Origin: DASUUI01 sp964577965
GTDB taxonomy: Bacteria > Gemmatimonadota > Gemmatimonadetes > Gemmatimonadales > Gemmatimonadaceae
Direction: 5' to 3'
NCBI GenBank assembly: GCA_964577965.1
Contig: CAZOAT010000085.1
Coordinates: 1-10,301 of the forward strand
DNA length: 10,301 nucleotides
Shown: positions 6,172 to 10,301 of the stretch, in pieces
Layout of the letters: each line of letters opens with the position of its first letter
Numbering within the stretch: position 1 is the stretch's first letter
Position numbers and translations under genes: made by a program
Notes under the pieces: model-generated
What the model saw: only the letters and a program-made list of their open reading frames with translations
Databases searched by the model: none
What the model was told of the DNA's origin: nothing

Positions 6172-7782
6172 ATGACTGAACAGCAGCAGCAGTGGGGGAC
6201 CCGGATCGGCGTCATCCTCGCCGTCGCGGGATCGGCCGTTGGACTCGGCAACTTTCTGAGGTTCCCGGGACAGGCAGCCGCCAACGGTGGCGGCGCCTTC
6301 ATGATCCCTTACTTCTGCGCCCTGCTGCTCCTCGGCATCCCCATCGGCTGGGCCGAGTGGACGATGGGCCGGTACGGCGGACAGAAGGGGTTCCACTCGG
6401 TGCCGTCGATACTGGGAATGATGGGACGTGGTGCCGTTGCCCGTTACCTCGGCACGATCGGCGTGCTGATCCCGCTCGCGGTGTCGTTCTACTACACCTA
6501 CATCGAAGCGTGGTGTCTGGGGTACGCGTGGCACTACCTGACGGGCGGGATCGGCATTTCTGCGGGAATGCCAATCGCGGAGCAGAGTGCGGTAGCCGCG
6601 CAATTCTACGACAACCTGACGGGGCGCGACGCGAACGGCGTCGTTGCCGGCGGATCGTACGCGACGCTCGCCTTCTGGCTGATAACGTTCGCGCTCAACA
6701 TCTACCTGGTGTATCGCGGCATTTCCAGGGGGATCGAGAAGTTCACCACCTGGGCGATGCCGGTGATGGCGCTGTGCGCCCTAGTGGTTCTGGTGAGGGT
6801 GCTCACGCTCGGTACGCCCGACCCCGCCCTGCCGGAACAGAACGTGGTCAACGGCCTCGGCTACATGTGGAATCCGGACTTCAGAGCGTTGTCGAACGCG
6901 CAGACGTGGCTGGCGGCGGCAGGCCAGATCTTCTTCAGCCTGTCCGTCGGCTTCGGAGTGATCATCAATTACGCGTCGTACATGAAGAGGAAGGACGACG
7001 TCGTCCTCTCCGGCCTGGCCGCGTCGGCGACGAACGAAGTGTTCGAGGTGGGATTCGGCGGGCTCATCACACTGACGGCTGCGTTCGTGTTCCTTGGACT
7101 TTCAGGTACGGTCGCGGCGGTCGCGGGCGGCACCTTCGGCCTTGGATTCAACACGCTCCCTGTCGTTTTCGCGCAGATGGGGGCGATCGGAAACATCATC
7201 GGCGCGATCTGGTTCTTCATGCTGTTCCTGGCGGCGATCACCAGCTCGGTGTCGATGTACCAGCCCGCGCTCGCGTTCTTCCAGGAATCGCTCGGCTGGA
7301 CACGACGCAATGCGACCACCTTGATGGTGGCAATCTGCATGGTCGGTTCGTTCTTCGTGATGTACTACAGCCGCGGCTCGATCTTCTGGAGCACGATCGA
7401 TGACTGGGTCGGGACGTTCCTCATCTTCGTCCTGGCCATGGTGCAGATAATCGTCTTTTCCTGGGTCTTCGGCATCGATCGCGGCTGGAAGGAGGCTCAC
7501 GAGGGCGCCCACATCAGAATCCCGCGTTTCTACAAGGTCGTGATGAAGTACGTGTCGCCCGTTTACCTGCTGATAGTGTTCGTGGCTTTCTCGCTGCAGA
7601 ACCTCCCGGACTGGATCGCCGGCGTGGGGCGCGAGCCGCTGCGGCTGGGAGCGCTTACGCTCATTGCCGCGGTGATCACCCTGGTGGTCGTGTGCACACG
7701 CATCGGCGAGAAGCGATGGCGCGCGGCGGGGATGGACCTGGACGGCAAACTCACCGAGCCGACGATGGAGGCGCGCAAATGA
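6172..7782 (+). CDS. Sodium-dependent amino acid transporter, NSS/SNF family (LeuT-like)
   Basis: A 536-residue inner-membrane Na+:amino-acid symporter with about 12 membrane spans, very close in pattern to LeuT. TM1 carries AVAGSAVGLGNFLRFPG with Asn27 and Arg30 at the same numbers as in LeuT. TM3 has Val104 and Tyr108. TM6 has QIFFSLSVGFG (Phe255, Ser258, Phe261), and TM8 has AITSSVSM, where Met362 replaces LeuT Ile359. The extracellular-gate partner of Arg30 is Asp410. Glu292 in TM7 matches LeuT Glu290, which predicts no chloride need. The pocket suggests a small or mid-size hydrophobic amino acid (alanine, leucine or methionine type), but the substrate cannot be fixed. The start codon lacks a strong ribosome site. 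The last codons hold GGAGG for, and overlap, the next small gene. Confidence 0.96.
   Translation: MTEQQQQWGTRIGVILAVAGSAVGLGNFLRFPGQAAANGGGAFMIPYFCALLLLGIPIGWAEWTMGRYGGQKGFHSVPSILGMMGRGAVARYLGTIGVLIPLAVSFYYTYIEAWCLGYAWHYLTGGIGISAGMPIAEQSAVAAQFYDNLTGRDANGVVAGGSYATLAFWLITFALNIYLVYRGISRGIEKFTTWAMPVMALCALVVLVRVLTLGTPDPALPEQNVVNGLGYMWNPDFRALSNAQTWLAAAGQIFFSLSVGFGVIINYASYMKRKDDVVLSGLAASATNEVFEVGFGGLITLTAAFVFLGLSGTVAAVAGGTFGLGFNTLPVVFAQMGAIGNIIGAIWFFMLFLAAITSSVSMYQPALAFFQESLGWTRRNATTLMVAICMVGSFFVMYYSRGSIFWSTIDDWVGTFLIFVLAMVQIIVFSWVFGIDRGWKEAHEGAHIRIPRFYKVVMKYVSPVYLLIVFVAFSLQNLPDWIAGVGREPLRLGALTLIAAVITLVVVCTRIGEKRWRAAGMDLDGKLTEPTMEARK
7767..7771 (+). promoter_or_regulatory. Ribosome binding site for the small NSS subunit
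   Basis: GGAGG, seven bases before the ATG at 7779 and inside the 3' end of the transporter gene. It supports the short 48-codon gene over longer in-frame extensions to the left. Confidence 0.7.
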
Positions 7783-7925
7783 CACCACTCGGCTGGCTGT
7801 TTCTTATCGCCTCGCTCGCGTTCGTGTGGGGACTGATGATCTGGTCGTTCGCGAAGGTGCTGCGGCTCCGACCCGAGGAGCGCGAGGAGGTGGCCAGGGC
7901 CGCCGAGGGGACAACGCCCGATTGA
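7779..7925 (+). CDS. Small single-span membrane protein, MetS-like NSS transporter small subunit
   Basis: A 48-residue protein with one membrane span (about residues 4-27, LGWLFLIASLAFVWGLMIWSF), then a basic patch (AKVLRLR) and an acidic, Glu-rich tail, giving a probable N-out/C-in single pass. It overlaps the transporter stop by ATGA and has its own GGAGG. In Corynebacterium the NSS importer MetP needs the tiny one-span partner MetS; that family shares small length, position after the NSS gene and a hydrophobic segment containing W-G-x2-x2-S. Here the span reads VWGLMIWS, so I call it an analogous or homologous small subunit. The match is by pattern and context, not by alignment. It probably stabilises or activates the transporter. 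Confidence 0.8.
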   Translation: MTPLGWLFLIASLAFVWGLMIWSFAKVLRLRPEEREEVARAAEGTTPD

Positions 7926-7930
7926 ACGGG

Positions 7931-7945
7931 TCGCGCGGCGCGCGA
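7931..7945. terminator. Compact GC hairpin between converging genes
   Basis: TCGCGC (7931-7936) and GCGCGA (7940-7945) form a perfect 6-bp stem with a GGC loop in the 37-bp gap between the small subunit stop and the ABC ATPase stop. There is no T-run. Because it is symmetrical it could serve both strands. Confidence 0.4.
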
Positions 7946-7962
7946 GGCACGCCTGGTGCATC

Positions 7963-8664
7963 TCATGAGAGCGCGACGGGGCCGAGATACTCGCGCCGGA
8001 ATGCCTCACTAGCAGCGGCCGCCCGGGGATCACCAAGCGAATAGGTGGTCCCTGGAGTGACCCACACGATTTTTGAGGCGAACTGCGCCAGTGATTCGAC
8101 CTCGTGCCCGGTTGCCACCACTGCGCATCCGCTTCGTGCAAAGCGCTGGAGCGCGGCGCCCAGGAGCTCGCACGTCAGGGGGTCGAGACCTCGGAACAGT
8201 TCGTCGGCCAGGAGGCATGGACCGCGGGCGATCGCGAGTGCGACCTCGACGCGCTGGCGCTCACCACCCGACAACGTATGCGCGCGCCGGGATAGCAGTG
8301 GCGGCAGGTCGAGCGCTTCCAGTGTGGCTGCTGAGCCGCCGTCACCATACCGCCTCCCAAGCAAGCGAAAGTGCTCCCCGATACTCAGCGACGAGGCGAG
8401 GTTGCCGCCCTCCGGGAGGAAGTACATCCCACGGGGCGCGATCCTGAACAGGCGCGGACGATCGTACATGACTCCCTCGAACCGGACCCACCCGCTGTCG
8501 GGAGCCACCAACCCCGCGCAGATCTTCAGCAGCGTGCTCTTCCCTGCACCCATCCGGCCGACGACAGCAACGATCTGTCCTGCCTCCGCCTGCAGCCTGG
8601 CCGCAGTGAGTATCCGTCGCTCGCCATACGCCTTGCCGATGGAGTCAGCCTGGAGGAGAGGCAC
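7963..8664 (-). CDS. ABC transporter ATP-binding protein
   Basis: A 233-residue ATPase subunit that would power a membrane transporter. Motifs in order: Walker A GRMGAGKST (36-44), Q-loop region YFLPEGG (81-87), signature LSGGERQRVE (131-140), Walker B CLLADE with Glu155, D-loop GLD (159-161), and H-loop His187 in TGHE. The Q-loop position is Glu85 (codon GAG at 8410-8412) where nearly all ABC ATPases have Gln; Walker B continues LFRGLD instead of the common PTAGLD. The start is GTG at 8662-8664, directly abutting the TGA of the upstream 100-residue membrane protein, so translation is probably coupled (no independent ribosome site). That membrane protein is the only permease candidate in the window. 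The substrate is unknown. Confidence 0.93.
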   Translation of the reverse strand: MPLLQADSIGKAYGERRILTAARLQAEAGQIVAVVGRMGAGKSTLLKICAGLVAPDSGWVRFEGVMYDRPRLFRIAPRGMYFLPEGGNLASSLSIGEHFRLLGRRYGDGGSAATLEALDLPPLLSRRAHTLSGGERQRVEVALAIARGPCLLADELFRGLDPLTCELLGAALQRFARSGCAVVATGHEVESLAQFASKIVWVTPGTTYSLGDPRAAAASEAFRREYLGPVALS

Positions 8665-8967
8665 TCAGGCAGCCGACATCGCACGCATCAGCCGCAGAGC
8701 TACTTCCAAGGCAACGATTGCGGCCGAGGTCGGCACAGCAACGGCCTGCCACGGAGCCCCGAGATTGGCAAGGAAGTTCAGCTCGTTCGCGCGCCGAGAG
8801 AAAAACACTGACGCGGCGCCCGCCGCGGCGGTGAGCACCAGCAGGTCTCTGATCGGAAGCGGCGCCATCTCGCCGGCGACGAACCACAGGAACAGATGCG
8901 TGAGCAGCCACATCGCCGCAGCGCGCCTGAACCCGACCAGCGCGACGAACACCGCTACTGCAGCCAT
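8665..8967 (-). CDS. Small hydrophobic membrane protein, possible ABC partner subunit
   Basis: I do not recognise this 100-residue protein. It has about three or four hydrophobic stretches: residues 2-12, 17-32, about 41-56, and 78-94. Between the last two lies a charged, probably cytoplasmic piece, SRRANELNFLANLGAPW. The E-L-x-F-L-x-N-L-G pattern there resembles the coupling helix that permeases place against their ATPase. Its stop codon touches the start of the ABC ATPase, and its ATG lies nine bases after the pyrophosphorylase stop, so the three genes form one run. A stop in the same frame just upstream limits the start to this ATG or a CTG at 8973. It could be a minimal permease subunit working as an oligomer; this is inference from position and the NLG motif. 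Confidence 0.75.
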   Translation of the reverse strand: MAAVAVFVALVGFRRAAAMWLLTHLFLWFVAGEMAPLPIRDLLVLTAAAGAASVFFSRRANELNFLANLGAPWQAVAVPTSAAIVALEVALRLMRAMSAA

Positions 8968-8976
8968 GCGCAGCCG

Positions 8977-9963
8977 CTACCCGGCGACCCTGATCTCCGA
9001 GTGGTCCCCGACTGTGACCTCGCCGCGTAGCCCCTCGAGCACCACATCGTCACCCACGAGTGAGCTCTTCAGCCGCGACTTCCTGATCTTTGCGTCGGTG
9101 CCGATGATGGAATCTCTCACCTCGCTGTCCTCGATCACTGTACCGGCCCCGATCGACACGTTCGGGCCGATCGTGGACCGCCGCAGCGTGACGTTGTCCT
9201 CCACGTACACCGGATCGACGATGGTGCAGTCGCCCGCCTCGGAGGGCCGCCGCGCACCGCTCCGCCCGAGCACTTCACGGTTCGTGTCGAGCAGAGTCTC
9301 GATCTTTCCCGCGTCGAACCAGCCTGCGACGTCCCGCACCTCGATCTTCGCACCGTGGTCGATCATGTACTGGAACGCGTCCGTCAGAAAGAACTCACCG
9401 AGATGCGGCGGAGACGCGAGCACGTGCTCCAGCCCCTCGAACAGCAGCTTCCAGTTGCGGATGTAATACAGCCCGATGTTCGCCCGTCTGGAGATCGGTT
9501 CGCTCGGCTTCTCCACGATCCGCGTCATGAAGTCGTTCTCATCGGTCACGACGACGCCGAACCGCTGGTAGTCTTCGACTTCCTTGGTCCAGATGATCCC
9601 GTCGGCCTTCGATTCGCGGATCGCGCTGAGATCAGCGTCGAAGATCGTGTCCACGAAGATGATGAGCACCGGTTCCTGCACGTGATCGCGCGCCAGCGCA
9701 ACCGCCCCGGCCGTTCCGTCCTGCACCTTCTGCTCGATGAAAACCGAATCGAAGTCGTAAGTCCTTCGCGCGTACTCCTCGACACGCTCTTTCAGATGGC
9801 CGGTGATGTAGATGATCTGCTCGATCCCGCCAAGCTTCTTCAGGTCGTCGAGTATGTAGGACATCACTGGCTTGCCCGCGACCTTGAGCATCGGCTTGGG
9901 CGTGACGTGCGTGTGCGGCCTGAGGCGTGTGCCTTTGCCGGCAAGCGGAATTATGACTTTCAT
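8977..9963 (-). CDS. Nucleoside-diphosphate-sugar pyrophosphorylase with C-terminal beta-helix (glucose-1-phosphate thymidylyltransferase-like)
   Basis: A 328-residue enzyme expected to join a sugar 1-phosphate to an NTP, giving an NDP-sugar for cell-surface polysaccharide. The N-terminal domain has the nucleotide-binding signature IPLAGKGTRLRPHTHVTPKP (5-24) with PMLKVAGKP. It is followed by IIFVDTIFDADL, where the metal-binding Asp lies, by RIVEKPSEP and NIGLYYI, and by GWFDAGKIETLLDTNREVL. Residues about 243-326 show hexapeptide-type repeats (VYVEDNVTLRRSTIGPNVSI...), a left-handed beta-helix as in long RmlA-type and GlmU-like proteins. The sugar and base (dTTP, UTP or GTP) cannot be fixed. 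It lies 58 bases after a cupin gene and just before the ABC pair. There is no clear ribosome site before the ATG at 9961-9963. Confidence 0.93.
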   Translation of the reverse strand: MKVIIPLAGKGTRLRPHTHVTPKPMLKVAGKPVMSYILDDLKKLGGIEQIIYITGHLKERVEEYARRTYDFDSVFIEQKVQDGTAGAVALARDHVQEPVLIIFVDTIFDADLSAIRESKADGIIWTKEVEDYQRFGVVVTDENDFMTRIVEKPSEPISRRANIGLYYIRNWKLLFEGLEHVLASPPHLGEFFLTDAFQYMIDHGAKIEVRDVAGWFDAGKIETLLDTNREVLGRSGARRPSEAGDCTIVDPVYVEDNVTLRRSTIGPNVSIGAGTVIEDSEVRDSIIGTDAKIRKSRLKSSLVGDDVVLEGLRGEVTVGDHSEIRVAG

Positions 9964-9968
9964 CTATG

Positions 9969-9985
9969 AGCGATTAGCGGTTAGC
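9969..9985. repeat. Heptanucleotide tandem repeat in the spacer
   Basis: AGCGATT and AGCGGTT follow each other and a third AGC begins, giving about 2.4 units of a 7-base repeat immediately upstream of the pyrophosphorylase. The rest of the 58-bp spacer (9964-10021) includes a small GCAG-GAAG-CTGC stem at 9984-9995. No promoter was recognised. The role is unknown; such short heptamer runs may be dispersed in the genome. Confidence 0.5.
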
Positions 9986-10021
9986 AGGAAGCTGCGGCAT
10001 CGGCTATGGAGGTCGCTCGAC

Positions 10022-10301
10022 TCAGGGTGCATTGGTGCCTTCTCTGCCGTAACGGTCGGAAAGGCGAACGACGTCATCCAGGTGCGGAGTGGAAACCTCC
10101 AGCACGTCGCAGTCGGTGACGGCTTCCATCTGGTGGATCGTACCCGGCGCGAGCCTGAACGAATCCCCCGCCCGCAACCGGACTTCCTCCATTTCCTGCG
10201 TGTGTCCCGCGCGCTGCACCCGGTAGATGATCTCGCCGGTCAGCAAGTGCACTGTCTCGTCCTTCTCATTGTGGTACTGCACGGACAGCGCCTGACCGGC
10301 C
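10022..10301 (-). CDS. Cupin domain protein, mannose-6-phosphate isomerase type II-like (5' partial)
   Basis: The frame is open to the right edge (AGQALSVQYHNEKDE before any firm start), so the N-terminus, probably some 30-40 residues, is missing. The visible 93 residues form a cupin barrel: LSVQYHNEKDETVHLLTGE is cupin motif 1 with metal-binding type His and Glu, and RLAPGTIHQMEAVTDCDVLEVSTP is motif 2 with its His. The ending HLDDVVRLSDRYGRE matches the COG0662 group, to which the isomerase domain of ManC/AlgA-type bifunctional enzymes belongs. It may isomerise or epimerise a sugar phosphate for the neighbouring pyrophosphorylase, 58 bases downstream on the same strand, or simply bind a sugar. 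A GTG at 10280-10282 is internal to motif 1 and cannot be the real start. Confidence 0.88.
   Translation of the reverse strand, partial: AGQALSVQYHNEKDETVHLLTGEIIYRVQRAGHTQEMEEVRLRAGDSFRLAPGTIHQMEAVTDCDVLEVSTPHLDDVVRLSDRYGREGTNAP

Noticed and set aside
8045..9466. A 473-codon open frame on the plus strand opposite the ABC, small membrane and pyrophosphorylase genes
   Set aside because: It spans three genes with clear motifs on the minus strand, has Ser/Arg/Thr-rich low-complexity composition and no recognisable domain; long antisense frames are common in GC-rich DNA.

Overview
The window reads as GC-rich bacterial chromosome with densely packed genes on both strands. Protein style (a secreted-type S9 peptidase with the FVRPSSW C-terminus, a large-subunit catalase, an ArsR-like COG2345 regulator, a LeuT-like transporter) and weak Shine-Dalgarno use at several starts fit a soil or aquatic Gemmatimonadota-like organism. 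That placement is inference from gene style, not from a marker gene. No rRNA, tRNA, CRISPR array, insertion sequence or phage gene was seen.

Layout, left to right. (1) 1-986, plus strand: the C-terminal catalytic domain of an S9 prolyl oligopeptidase (5' end outside the window), overlapping by one base a 63-residue YbdD/YjiX-family protein. A 28-bp tandem repeat starts in the last codons of ybdD. (2) 1139-3325, plus: a HPII-type (KatE) monofunctional catalase with the C-terminal DJ-1/GATase-like domain. (3) 3365-5192, minus: GTP cyclohydrolase I (folE), followed one base later by a rubredoxin-reductase/AIF-like FAD-NAD(P)H oxidoreductase. (4) 5284-5985, plus: a winged-helix COG2345 regulator with a cysteine-rich C-terminus, diverging from folE across a 91-bp partly AT-rich spacer. 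(5) 5986-6171: a non-coding spacer with several strong dyads. (6) 6172-7925, plus: a LeuT-fold sodium:amino-acid symporter overlapping by ATGA a 48-residue single-span protein resembling the MetS-type small subunit. (7) 7963-10301, minus: a run of four genes read right to left: a cupin (5' end outside the window), a nucleotide-sugar pyrophosphorylase with a beta-helix tail, a 100-residue hydrophobic protein, and an ABC ATPase.

How the genes may work together. The peptidase and YbdD suggest peptide use; in known genomes YbdD follows the CstA/BtsT peptide or pyruvate transporter, which is not seen here. Catalase handles peroxide. The folE-reductase pair facing a Cys-rich regulator looks like a small pterin/redox unit. 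The NSS transporter with its tiny partner imports an amino acid. The minus-strand run on the right combines sugar-nucleotide synthesis with a very small ABC system whose substrate cannot be told.

The most unusual points are the S9-ybdD pairing, the small NSS subunit, the minimal ABC pair with a Glu in place of the Q-loop Gln, and the two intergenic short-repeat patches.
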